Positions 34,200 through 46,113 of a stretch of 64,000 nucleotides of DNA are shown here, in pieces. The stretch is from Casuarina equisetifolia. Lineage: Eukaryota > Streptophyta > Magnoliopsida > Fagales > Casuarinaceae. The stretch spans positions 684,501 through 748,500 of the forward strand of contig CM052358.1 of the NCBI GenBank assembly GCA_028551475.1, given 5' to 3'. Numbering within the stretch: position 1 is the stretch's first letter; every line of letters begins with the position of its first letter. The notes under the pieces are model-generated. The model saw only the letters and a list, made by a program, of their open reading frames with translations. It did no database searches and was not told the origin of the DNA. A program made the position numbers and the translations under genes.

Positions 34200-37100
34200 A
34201 CGCTTGGAAACCTGTTATCAATTATATTTGTTAACAGTGGTGTTAGAGCTCTCTTTCGAGCTTATCAGTGGGTTATCTTTTGATTCTCTTCTCTTACCAC
34301 GCCCTTATTTCCATCCTTTTCCTCTTTGAGCCCAAGCTTCATCTGAGCTCCTCATGCCCAACAATTAACTCCCTTTACCCCTTTTTAATGGCAACAACTA
34401 CCATTTTGCCCATCAAAATGACCATTTATATTAAATGTCAGAAAGTTTGGGACATTGTCAACAAAAGAGTCCCAGGTCTCAAATGAGGAAGAGCTCACAC
34501 ATGGCGAAAGGGAGAAGCACAAAAGAAACGAGGAGAGGGAGCTTAAAACTCTCCTAGTACTACAGCTTTCTATAGCGGAATCAACCTTCTCCATAGTAGC
34601 CCACTTCATAATTGCTCATGAAGGTTAAGGTCCTCTTGAAGAATGAACTATTAGGAATTCTAAATGTACGGCATATTAGAGTTCAAAGCTTGAAGAGATA
34701 TCTAGAAATTATTATTAACCTGGAAGCAAATAAGTTCGTTGCTGATTACTACATTAGGGTTAAACATATAGTGAGTCAAGTTCAGGCCTCGGGAAAACTA
34801 ACCACACTTGGGGAAACCAAAGACTTCACCAATATGTTGGTCATTGGGCTAATGGGTTCCTATAAAATTTTTTGAGAAGAGAACTAATAGAAAGAAAGAT
34901 AGGACGGGGTTTTAAACAGCTTTCAAGACTAAATTGGCCATAGAGACTGCTTCTAGTGAAGAAAGTTCAAAGGGTGAAAATCCTTCATGTAATATTTGCA
35001 AAAGCAAACTACTTTGGAAAATATGGTATCTTGAGAAAAAATGTCGGTTGAAAGAACCCCATCAGTAAATCTTCTAGATGAAAAAGAATCTGAGGTTACT
35101 GTATTTTAGTGTGTTGGGCTACTGCTTCTGATGATTTAGAATTGTGGAATCTTGATAGTAGCTATAACTACCATGGCTTATAGTGAAAGAGTTTTTTGCT
35201 CCTTAGATAAGTCTTTTAGATCTCAAGGAAATGGTTGAAGTAGAGGAAAAAGAAATGTTGCTGTAGAAGGGGATAAGGTGTTGAAAGAGGCTTTGTTTGT
35301 ACCTAGACTTAAGGTTTATCTCCTAAATGGAGGACAAATGACAGAAAGTGGTTATGAATTGTTGTGTATATGATGTCAGTAACCCAAGCAAGAAATTGTC
35401 CAGAGTTAGAATGGAGAATTCTAGAAGTTATGCCCTTAGGTTGAAGTATGCTTATCCTACTGCTTCGAGTGCCAGAGAGGGCAAATCTTGGCTGTGGCAC
35501 AGATGCTTTGGGCACTTTAATTGTATGGCCCTAAAAGATCTGCTTGCGGTAAATGTTGTAAGTTGTGTAGGAGATGTCGATCATTAGTTAAACATGAAAG
35601 AAGAACTGAGTTGCTTGATCTGTTGCACACTAATTTTGTGAACCAATGAGAGTTAGCACAATAGAAGGAGACAGATTATTTCTGATCTTTGTTGATGATT
35701 TGTTTCAGATGTGCTGGCTTTTTTTCATCAAAGAAAAATTTGATTTTCAGGATGTTTTTAAGAGGTTCAAACGTGTAGTTGAAGAAAAGAGTAGGAGATA
35801 TGAAAAAGGGGAGAGAACATATTTAAGGACTTTGATGATTTTTGTGTGAATGAGGGTAAAGATAAATTAAAAATGGCAAGGAGAGTGCTGCAGGAGAAAA
35901 GAATGCCAAAATACTTTTGGGAAGAGGCTATCCTTACAATCACGTATATCCTTAATAGAAGTCCCGTAGTTGTTGTACAAAGAAAGACACCTCTTGGGAG
36001 TCTAGAAGGGAACCAAGGGCATCAGTAGGAAATTTAAGAGTATTCGGATCAATTTGCTATTTGCATATACCTGGGCACCTAAGACATAAGCTAGAGAAGA
36101 AGGCTGAAGAAGGAGTCCTGCTGGCTACAGTTTAAAGAGTCAAGGCTACCGGTTTTTCAGCCTTCAGCAGAAGAAACTACCGGTGTCTACTGATGTCTTT
36201 TCTGATGAAAATGGAGTCTACAATAGGGAGAAAAACAAGGATGAATACCAAGATGTGTTGCTGCCTCATGTCTGGGTAAACAGTCCAGATGAAAGTAGTT
36301 TTGAAGTTGAAAACAAAGGAGATAATGTCAAGCCAGCAACACCTGTGATGCAGTTAGTTCTGTTCCTCAAAGTCACAACAGAGTAACCTACTTACCTCAG
36401 AATCCAGTCAAAGGACTGTTTCCAGCACTTCACTTGTCAGAATGAGAATACTAGAAGATGTCTACTTAAGTTGCAACTTTGCAAGTCCGGAAACCTATCC
36501 CTTTCGAAGAAGCAGAAGGCAAGAATAAATTGGAAGTTGTCTACTTGAATAGTGACATCACAGAAGATATTTATGTCTCTAGGCTTGAAGTCAAGGGACA
36601 ACAGAACAAGGTACTAAGGTTGAAGAAGGCCCTTTATGGACTGAAACAAGTTCCTATAACTTGGTTCAATAAGATCCGCAGTTTCTTTCTTCAACAAGGG
36701 CTCAACCAAGGTCCTAGTGAGCTAACCTCTTTCCTAAATTATCAAGGACGTATCCATTGTTTTCTGGCTATGGGAATGCTCAAGGAAGTGAGGAAATTTT
36801 TTTGTGTCAAGCATGGTTCACCAAAGATTTCTTGCAGAAGTATAAAATGTCTAGCAGCAAACTAATGAGTACTCCACCGATTCCAAATGAAATAAGTAGC
36901 AGCAGAGGACCGATAGGAAGTCTTCTTTACCTAGCAGATACAAGACAGGAGATTTTTATGTTGCCACGCTTCTATCCCGGTTTATGCAACATCCTACACG
37001 ATTCCACTTAAGCGAAGCTAAAAGAGTGCTCAGAAATTTCAGGGAACAACGGATTACCGATTGATGTTTAAGCAAAGTTAGGAGTTCTGTCTGGTTGGTT

Positions 37101-37404
37101 TTGTTGATGAGGATTGGGCTGCTAGCAGTAAAAAGTCTGCAATTACTAGTTGGAGTTCAAAGAAACAAAACTCTGTTGTACTATCAACAGCAAAGGAAAA
37201 ATATGTGGTTGCCTAGCTGCTACTGGCCAATTGCTCTGGCTGAGGAGAATTCTGAATGAAATGGGATTTGTGAATGGAAAAGCTACAACTATAAAGTATG
37301 ACAATCAATCAGCAATAGCAATGGAAGATGATACAGGCCACCATCCAAGAACAAAACATATTGCTATTTAAGTTCGTTACATTTAAGAGGGGGTTGAAAT
37401 TGGA
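34200..37404 (+). mobile_element. Badly decayed Copia element (second family)
   Basis: A primer-site-like TGGTGTTAGAGCTC stands at 34236. Pieces in different frames then follow the Copia order: gag-like sequence (34612-34875, SQVQASGKLTTLG), the gag-pre-integrase block SWLWHRCFGHFNCMALKDLL (about 35490), an integrase piece (FVDDLFQMCWLFFIKEKFD, 35690), YFWEEAILTITYILNRSP (35905), reverse transcriptase KALYGLKQVPITWFNK (36630), and RNase H pieces ITSWSSKKQNSVVLSTA (37140) and YDNQSAIAMEDD ... PRTKHIAI (37300-37370). A purine run AAGAGGGGG lies at 37386, and the hAT-like repeat begins about 10-20 bp later, so the 3' LTR is missing. Stops and frame shifts are everywhere. Confidence 0.82.
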
Positions 37405-37966
37405 GAGGTGAAAGTTCTATGGACATATATCTCATATTTAAGATTGCAAATGAGGTAGATAACCATTTTTCTTGTCTCTTTGATATGTTTAATATGTTGT
37501 ATAACAATTGAATTGAGCTGCTACACCATGGATGTGATGTAGTCTTACCTTTATTTAATAACATCCTAGATCTGTTCTGATTTTCTTGTATAGATCTAAT
37601 CTACATCATGTTTGTCAAGAAATGTTGTGTATTGCATCGTGTATTATGATAATTGGTTCCTCTTGTGCTTTTCTTTGAGCTTTTCTTGTCTTTATCTTTG
37701 AATTGATCTTGTTTAGCTTCATATGGTATAGTAATTCATGTGATCCATTTCATGTAGGAAAAAAAGATTTAACATGCCTAAACAAAAAGATCTAGTTTGG
37801 CGTCATGCAAAGGACTTAGAAAATGGTCGTTTTCGGTGCAATTTTTGTGGAAAAGACTTTCCTGGTGGTGCCTCAAGAATTAAGTATCATTTATCTGGGA
37901 CTAGAGGTTTAGGTATAGAAATTTGTGAAAAGGTATCGGAAGAAACTCAGCTTGAAGCAAGTTTTC
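37405..37966 (+). repeat. Second copy of the hAT element 5' end (BED exon)
   Basis: It matches 30199-30750 with very few differences, from AAAGTTCTATGGACATATAT through the ATG (37774) and the BED finger CNFCGKDFPGG to the words ETQLEA. There it stops abruptly and Era copy 3 intron sequence begins. The frame runs 18 codons into that intron sequence before a stop, giving a chimeric 81-codon open frame. The near identity shows a recent event. Confidence 0.88.
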
Positions 37967-40900
37967 TCAATTTTGGTAAATGGGTTAAGCAACTTAAGTT
38001 GAACTACCCCAAAAGATAAAAAACTAATAGACACAATTTTTCTTGGTGCAATAGGCTGGAGATGCCTATGTTAGAGCCAGTCCCTTGTACATATCCTATT
38101 AAATTTAAATATTCCAATCATAATGCCAACTCAATTTATATACACATAGACTATGATCCTAGATTTTTTTTTTAATTAATCCAAGAGATGTAGTGTTGTA
38201 CAACTAATTACAATAATGGGCTTGTTAACATATCTCGTCCAACCTATTATCTTTGCTGACATGGGCATCTCGTCTCCTCATGGAGATTATATAATCAAGT
38301 CCCCAAGGCTTTCCCCCATTCTTAAATGAGAGCACAATTGGGCAGCAATAGTGTCTGTTCATAAGAAGCATATCAGCCATGGCTAAGAACAAATGATGAA
38401 AAGACATATCATATGAACATAACTTTCCAACTAACCAGAACCTAGCCACAGTTCAAAGCAGGATTTTAGAGTACTAACGAAAAATGTACATCACACCAAC
38501 ACTAGGGGGTCGTCTTTTCTCAATAACATGATGTTTACATAACATTGCTCTCCTTATATTTCAAAATTTATACTTTTAGCCGGCAGCTCAATGTTAAACC
38601 CAAATAAAGAAAATCTATGGCTAACAGCAATGTCTTCACAATCATGACATTTCATGACATCAAGGTAATGTTTGCTATTTCCAAATTCTGAATCCGATTT
38701 TAACTCTTAATCATATTGAAAATTTGGATGTCAATCGGAACGAAAAACTCAGAATGGATTTTAGGATCAAGATAGTCTTATTTTGTTTCTATTTTCCAGT
38801 AGTTCAACAAAGCAATCTCTGCTCACAGAATCAAACCAGAATCTTGACAAAGACGTTTGTTATCTAGGATTAATTTGTGTATTTCATGCCCAATGAATGG
38901 AATCTAACTATAATGATAGATTAAAACTTTGAAATAACCATGCCATAACACCCAAAAATTCCTATTGAAAGAAAGCAACCCATAGAAAAATCGAATTTCT
39001 ACTTGCCTTTAGATAATAAGGTGTACCAACAGGAAGTTTTGATGGTATCCAGTCCTTGATATCTTCCACTCCATGACCATACTTTGCACTCACAGGTATA
39101 ATGTCATTTACAGCTGTAAGTTTCTCATTCCACTGCAAGGAACATGAAATTTTAAACTAGGATAAAAACTTATAGTTAAATAATGAATGCACTTGTATAG
39201 GATAAATAAAATGTCAACTGAGTTCTGACCTCCAGTTTCTTTGTAGTTTCACCTGGTTTAATCTGATCTTTCTTATTCATAACCAGCAAAGTGGATGGCT
39301 TATCTTCAAGGTCTTTCCTACACCTTCTTCCAAAACTTTATCAATCTAGAAACAAGGAAATGATTTAAGGACAGAACAAACATTTTGATTAGTAGTCTAC
39401 AACCAAAGAATCATAATTTTTGGGGCACTTCACTGCACCAACAACAAGTACACAGTCTGCATTGATGACAGCATGTCGAACATTCTTCACCATCATAGTG
39501 TCCAACTTGGTGCATTTTCTTCTCAATAACACCAGGTCTGTCATAAAGAACCATCTGTGAGCAAAGGTAAGTTCAGATGTATGAAAGCCAGACAAAATGT
39601 AACCATATAGAGTTAGGAATTTGTCAACAGTGTATGCTCCTTTTGCAGGGATATAAAGCAGCACACACAACAGCATGCATAAGCTGACTAGGTGCAATTT
39701 AATTGTAAACAAGATATTGGAAATCCATAATATGATAAAGAAACAATACTTTACATGGCAGACAGTGATGCAGCTAATTATTGTTTTGTACATTCAATGT
39801 TCTTTCTGCATTTGCCCTATATTATTGCCGTCAATACAAATACTTGCTTGATATGAATGAAAGGCTAGCTAACAAAAATCTTTCAGAGATACAATTTAAA
39901 GTCAGTATGTCTTCATTCATGAAAATTGGATTTTATATTTCACAATTTATAATGGAAATTAAGTTGCTATGGTAACCAACAATCATATTTTATTAAATAA
40001 ATATGAACATGGTCATCTTGTCACTAAAACAATAATTAGAAAACAGAATTAGATTGAATTTCAATCTTATTCTAGAGAGGCATCTACAAATGTCCTAAAT
40101 ATAAGGACATCCACTAGATCATAAAAGCAAACTGAATGCTTGAAGGATTTGAGACTATTAAAAGAAAGGAACGTCTCACAAACATATCAAAACAGAAACA
40201 TTGCCAGGTTAATCAAAGGAATTCACAGCCCCAGCACCCGAAACTTAATATGACATGTTATCTTAGTTACTTTAGGCCACAAAAGGGCTTTGAAGGTCTA
40301 ACAATTAACTGAAATCAACCACAAGAACTAGAAATACATAAAATCAAATCTGGTACTCTGGGGCAGAGCATATACCAAGAATTCGGTGCCTTGTAGTTTG
40401 AGGTTTCTCTGTAACAATTGACAGTTTTTGGCCTATCATCTGGTTAGTGAGTGTACTATTTCCAACATTTGGCTTGCCAAGTAAGCCAAATAACCTACAT
40501 TGGATTCATCAAAATTCACAACCACTGGCAGAACAAGCCGAGAAGCTTCCAACATATAAAAAGAAATCAAAGCATGAACCAGGAGTAACAAGATGAGAGA
40601 GAAATGAACTCCACAAACGAAAAAAATTCACCACACCCTTTTCTTTTTAAGATCTTGCCTCAGTTTTCTAGGCTGGTTATTTGATTGATAGCTTCTGTAA
40701 AGGATACGTTCGTTAAGGCCACTAGCTTTTGAACATTTCAATCCACCAAAGCTAAACCTTATGTATGGCAAGAATGCAAAAGTGAGAAAAGCATAATCTC
40801 CTTCACAAACTGGCATACAGGTAACATATGTTAGCTTGTTTGAATTTCACGTTGCTAACTGAAAGTTATAAGACTATGTAAAAAAGTTCACATAGATAAC

Positions 40901-41484
40901 TGCTAAAAAATATCCTTCAAAAGGAACCTATTATGCAAATTATCAAGACGCAGAAGATCACGACCTTTGAGAAATCACATTTCTTAATTCTTCATCCGAA
41001 GTTCCGTATGCCTAAAATCACAAAAAAACAGGAAACAAACTAAAACACAGGATAATAGAAAGCAGAGACCGACCGCGAAGATAGTTGGGGTCCAAGAGGT
41101 ATTCGTGCTCCTCCATTTCATAGTCGTCGAGCAAGGCCATGTTCCTGTCAGGCTTGCCACTCAGAGACAATAAAGCAGACTCGTCCTGAGAATACGAGCT
41201 CGTCTCCGCTTCCTCCTCAGAATCATGTTTTTCCTCGCACAAGACAAGAATTCGGTGGTTGTTCCAGTTCCTGGAATTGCAACAGGCTCGGAAGTGGAAA
41301 TGGGTTGGCCCAAGTTGGTTCGTAATGCTACGGCGAAACGAATTTGAGTACTGACTGGAACGGCGTGGAGCTTATCGACATGGGTATGCTGGGTAAACAC
41401 CGGCCTATCTCCGGGAAGAGTTGGATATGTGTGTAGAGCTAGTTCCATCTTCGAGGCTCTGCAAGAGCCGCTGGCGCCTCGCAT
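37967..41484 (-). pseudogene. Era-type GTPase pseudogene, truncated (copy 3)
   Basis: Exons 1-5 remain (about 41060-41484, 40345-40528, 39410-39556, 39228-39345, 39010-39135), with intron 5 sequence down to 37967. Exons 6-9, the whole KH domain, are gone and the hAT-derived repeat stands in their place. Exon 1 has a 2-bp loss near 41330 and its donor GT reads TT. Exon 2 has a 1-bp loss and the P-loop Lys is Asn (GNST). G3 reads DRPG instead of DTPG. Exons 3 and 4 carry 1- and 2-bp insertions. Intron 5 still begins GC, here as GCAAGT. It lies downstream of the intact coiled-coil gene, in the ancestral order. Confidence 0.9.
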
Positions 41485-41589
41485 CTTTCCGTTTCTTTTA
41501 CTATCTACACGACTAGTTCTAAATATGTTGCCGTTTTAAGGAGATGATTCCAACCTCGAAATCCTCTACGAATTACAATTTAAAAATAT

Positions 41590-42745
41590 AATTGAAATAA
41601 TATGTGCAATTTATATAATTCTTAACGCTCTTTCTAACAACTAATATAGGTTACATTTGAAAGTAATATATTTTGAACTTTTGTACACAAAAAGCTAATA
41701 AATTTCAAGAAAGCATTTTATTCTTTAATCTTATCATGTTGAACAAGATCATATAACTACTTTTGAAGAATAAAATTCAGACAAAATTTAACAAAACTGC
41801 AAATAATAGCTTATGCCCTCCTTTTGTAATAGGCTAAACAGGCTAGTTTCAAAATTGCTACCATGCAAAAGGCCTTATTAGGAAAATTGAATCAAATATT
41901 ATCCTCATGAAGAATTAATTATGACTAAGTAATTTTTTTTCCCACGAAGAAAATAAATATAGTTATTCTGAAACCGACGTTCATATAGGGATATTTTCAT
42001 ATAGTTATTTTGAAAACGTGCTTAATTAAAAATCAAAACCCACAAGGAACGCTTTTCTTTTCTCAATAACCACTACCAACGATGCTATAAATCCCTTGAT
42101 AATTCAATCACAAAAACGCCAGCTTGGGCCAAAAGCAAGGGGAACAGAAAAAGCAGATGATAGCATCCAATATAATGGTCAGCCAAGCTGCTGATAAATC
42201 CAAAAACCTCATCCATTTTTAGAGTTCAAATGTTATTCTACATAGTGTTTCACCACCCAAAAGGCGGCCCTGAAAAACTTTTTCACATTAAACTTGCCTG
42301 GGGGACAAGGCGGATGCAATTCAAAATTGTAATTTTAGCTCACATGAGTTTGTAAGGAAAACAAAACAAAATATAGAATGGAAACAGTCTCCATCGCGCC
42401 GGACTTCAAAGTAAACTCAGATTGCAGGATATATAGAAAACACATTCAAATCTACCAGAGATTTATCCATCCCCCTTCTAATGCACTGCTTCAGCCAAAA
42501 TGGTGATTAAAACAGACTGGCTCGTGCCCAAAATTAAGATTATAACAACCAGACTTATCTATTTCACGATCTATCAGCTTCTGTATTGGTAGCAAAGGCA
42601 CAAAGTTAGATAGCTGGTGGAACTATACAACCTTTGAGATCAGAAAGATCAACTGACAAAGGCAAGACCATATCCACCAAGTGTATTATGTGATCTTTAT
42701 TATTTATCTTCCATGACAGCATCATGGCTACTAGCTGATTGGCCA
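41590..42745. other. Spacer between Era copy 3 and the coiled-coil gene
   Basis: Gene-free. It should contain the 3' UTR of the coiled-coil gene (nearest 42.7 kb) and the old Era promoter. It aligns with 7590-8690 and partly with 700-1690. Confidence 0.6.
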
Positions 42746-42749
42746 CCTA

Positions 42750-45700
42750 TTAATCAGCTGCATCGTTGCCCTCAGGATTTGGAGAATGGTCGGTGGAAGA
42801 TGATCCTCTTCCTGTTGGAAGGTATGACCATGCCAAGGCTACAGTGCCAAGCATTATCGCAGCAGCAATTGAACCCCAAACCCATCTTTGCCTTCTTTTC
42901 CTCCTTTGCCTCTCATGTCGTGTCACCTCTAAAGAAATAGAAAACTGCTATGGTTAGAGGAGCAAATAATGGTATACGTGTAAGAGGGGATATACGAATG
43001 TAAGGAAAAACTTATGCAAGCATCAAATACAACAAGAACAAGCATATTCTAGTATGTGCATTTACGAGCACTTATGCAAGCATCAAATACAACATGCATG
43101 TGTGGATTTGTGTGCAAAGAGAACTTTATCATTTGATCCCCGCTTAAATAGTTGTTTTCTGGAAGTCATTTCATATAAGCTCACTCTTGTGGTCCAATAA
43201 TGAAAGAAACATCTTTCAGTTTTACAATGTCCCTCTAGAGGACACAGATCGACCTTGGAACCCTGCCATGAAGAGTATTGAGATTTTTTACCATGTCCCT
43301 CTAGAAGGCTACATCGCCAAGTCCTTGTTCAACGTTAGGAGTGAAGCCCCAATGTCAATATTTGTTAGACCAACTACCATGAAATGAGAGATATTACTAC
43401 ACAGAAATGTAGGAGAAAACTTGGGACCTAGTCTTATGTGTGGCAGTGGCTACTTGTAACTACTGTTGACGCATTAGAAAGAACAAGGTTTTACTGAGTA
43501 AGATAAAGGAAACGGAAAGAAAATGGAAAATACCTATATATCACCCTAGGACTGGTAGGCATCCCACGTGTGACTCTTAAGCGTTATCTAAGACTAAACT
43601 GCTTGGAACTACGTGGTAAGCAACCACATCTTTTGAGCAAGATCATCTCAAAGATTGTTTAGCACTAAATTCCCACTCGAAACAGTATGAATAGCAAACC
43701 ACCCCCCCCACCCCACCCCAAAAAAAAAAAAAAACCTCTAAAAACCTTCTCTACATATGCACATAAATGTGGACCAAATGCAGCACACAAGCATCTCCCG
43801 TTGCAGTAAATGAGGATTATGAGACAAACCAGGCAAAATAACCACCACCCCCCCAACTTTCTTACTTGTCACAAATCAAACAAACAAATAATTAGTTCTG
43901 CTCAATGTTGGTAATAAGATATACAAGAGGCCTAGATAAAGCAAGGTATCAAAATCTCACCTAAAGCATCTTGGTTCCTCTGATACATTTCCCGATTCAC
44001 CACCTCATAAAAATGAAGTCTATCATTCAATCGAGCAATCTCAAAGTTCTTTGCTTGGATTTCAGCTTCCATCTCCATCTCCAGCTCAGCCCTAGCAACA
44101 CCCTTACCAATAGATTCTGACACAAGCCTCGCAACATGAACCTGTTGGCACAGCTCCTCTGTAGGATCACAGTCCAGCTGCTCGGCCTCTGGTATAACGG
44201 TGGGATAAGCAGGGAGTGTCAACCCCACATCAGATAACTGTTCCCTCAGCCTCTGCCACTGGCTTCGCATGTTATTCAGGGCTTCTTCCAATTGCTTCCG
44301 CTTCTCTATCTCCAGCAATACATTCATCCTCATTTCACGCAATTCAGCTTCAAGATCTTGAACAGAAGGAAGTGGCCCACCCTCAGAGGATAATTCTGCA
44401 GGAAGTAAGAGAATCAATTAAGATGAAACTACAGCTACCCACTCAACTGTTTTTGCATAAATACAAAATTTAATTTAAAGACATAAATGCTTAATTTTTA
44501 TCATTTCGAGATAATTGCTTCACCTAAAAGTAGAATGTCCAAAAGAAGGAATATCAGAAGTCTCTCAAACAAGCAATGAAAACTAAGCAATGCAGAATCC
44601 GGCAGTCAATCTCCTCAGCCAGAATTTTAACATCCAAAACAGCCTCAGAAAAACTGGAACGTCCCTAGCTACAATGGTAATGTCTGCTGTTTCTCATAAT
44701 TTAGGACATTTACCAAACAACTGAGCCTGCATTAGGAGTTTTCATGTATATACACCATTGTAGACTAGTACACAAAACTTCAACCAATAAAAAAAAAAAA
44801 AAGAGAGAGAGAGAAGAAGAAAGGAATCTATTTTTAAGCTCCTCAGTTCATACTGTTACTAAGTCTGATACACCATACCTATCTTCGGCAGAACTTCCCA
44901 GTTCACATGCATGAAGTGATAAGACTTCTGCCTCATGTCAGTGATTCCACAAGGCAAATCCAATTTTTTTTTTTTTTTCAAAACGACACCATCTTGTGAG
45001 TTGTCTTTTAAATAAAACATAGTGGCTGCCGACTTACCCCCTTAAACTTAAACCAAATAATGAAAACAGAAAGGATTATTGACCTTCCAAGGAAAAGGTA
45101 AGAAAGTTATTATTATTACTATTTAACTTCTTAAAGAGGAGGACAGTATTTTGGACATCCAAAAACGATCAACAGACCAAAAATACAGGGTGGAGAGGAT
45201 AAGTATCTATATACATAAATAAATGACAAGACTAGCACAGGTTTAAATCAACAAAGCATAGACAAGCAAAAGACCAATTACCTTCCCAAGCATCAAAAAA
45301 CTCCCCCGCTGGTGTTAGCTTCACAGAACGTTCAGCCCCACAATTATCCTCTCCATCTGTGTTGCTTGCAATACTAAGTGAATCGTGTGGATCAAAGAAA
45401 TTTTCAAGTTCAAGATCCCTTTCATCTTTCAACACATCATCTCCCTTGACTACAGCATTACTTTTACTCATGCTCCCAAGTTCCCCAGTACTGCTTTCAA
45501 GTTCTCCATTACAGCTGCCGTGTTTCCCATTACTGCTCCCAAGTTTCCCATTACTGCTCCCGAGTTTCCCATTTCTGCTCCCAAGTTTCCCATTACTGCT
45601 CTCAAGTTCCCCATTAATGCTCCCAATTTTACTGTTAAAGCTACCAACTCCACTGGCATGGCCACCGTTCAGATCCTCCTCATTAGCACCAGGACTGGTG

Positions 45701-46107
45701 AGAGTAACAGAGTCATCCTTAGTCAAATGGGTAACCTCAGTTTCTGCATTCTCCATTTTCCCATTGACCTTCTCTTCAGTCTTTTGGTGAAAGGACACGT
45801 CATCCTGAGAATAGCTCTTCATGAGACGTGGCCCCCGGCGTTTGTGGTTTATGATGTACGGGGAAGGTGTGAATGAAGGTGGTAAATCTGGAAGTGGGGT
45901 TGGCTTAGGAGTGGCATAGAGCGCTGGTGTTATCTGAGGGCGTTTAAGTTTCCTTTCCGCAGCTGATGTACTATGTTTCCTTTCCATCTTTGAATCAGGA
46001 CAAGGTCTTGATTCAGAAGGCTTTGATTTAGCAACAGACTTGTCAACAGATTTTGAGGTACCAGGTTCCAACAACCTGTCTAAAGCTATAGCACTAAAGG
46101 TCGGCAT
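42750..46107 (-). CDS. Tail-anchored coiled-coil protein, plant-specific, unknown function
   Basis: Three coding exons, 45282-46107, 43961-44395 and 42750-42928, give 479 residues with all junctions in frame. The N-terminus (MPTFSAIALDRLLEPG) is followed by a Ser/Lys-rich region, a Pro-rich motif (LPDLPPSFTPSPYI), then about seven imperfect copies of a seven-residue SSNGKLG repeat (near residues 160-210). Exon 2 is helical with coiled-coil character (LEAELREMRMNVLLEIEKRK, and again near its end). Exon 3 has a basic stretch RQRRKRRQR directly before one hydrophobic segment, WVWGSIAAAIMLGTVALAWS (about residues 436-455), then a polar tail of about 22 residues. That layout predicts a tail-anchored protein with its N-terminus in the cytosol, on ER or organelle outer membrane. 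The 5' UTR contains an intron. Function is not known to me. It is the only intact copy in the window. Confidence 0.85.
43440..43900. other. Intron 2 of the coiled-coil gene, with poly-C/poly-A tracts
   Basis: A C-run, CACCCC units and an A-run lie at about 43700-43735. This intron portion, with exon 2, is the part absent from the copy 1 remnant. Confidence 0.7.
45470..45635 (-). repeat. 21-bp coding minisatellite in the coiled-coil gene
   Basis: Seven imperfect 21-bp units encode (S/C)(S/R/I)NGKLG-type heptads. The copy 1 remnant (10020-10115) has about four units, so the number changes between copies without shifting the frame. Confidence 0.88.
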
Positions 46108-46113
46108 GGTTCT

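Noticed and set aside
45470..45635. CRISPR-like regular repeats
   Set aside because: The units are contiguous with no spacers, code for heptads in a plant gene, and the genome is eukaryotic.
45359..45876. Plus-strand open frames rich in Pro, Leu and Ser over the coiled-coil exon 1
   Set aside because: Antisense of the 21-bp coding repeat; no splice sites or family match.
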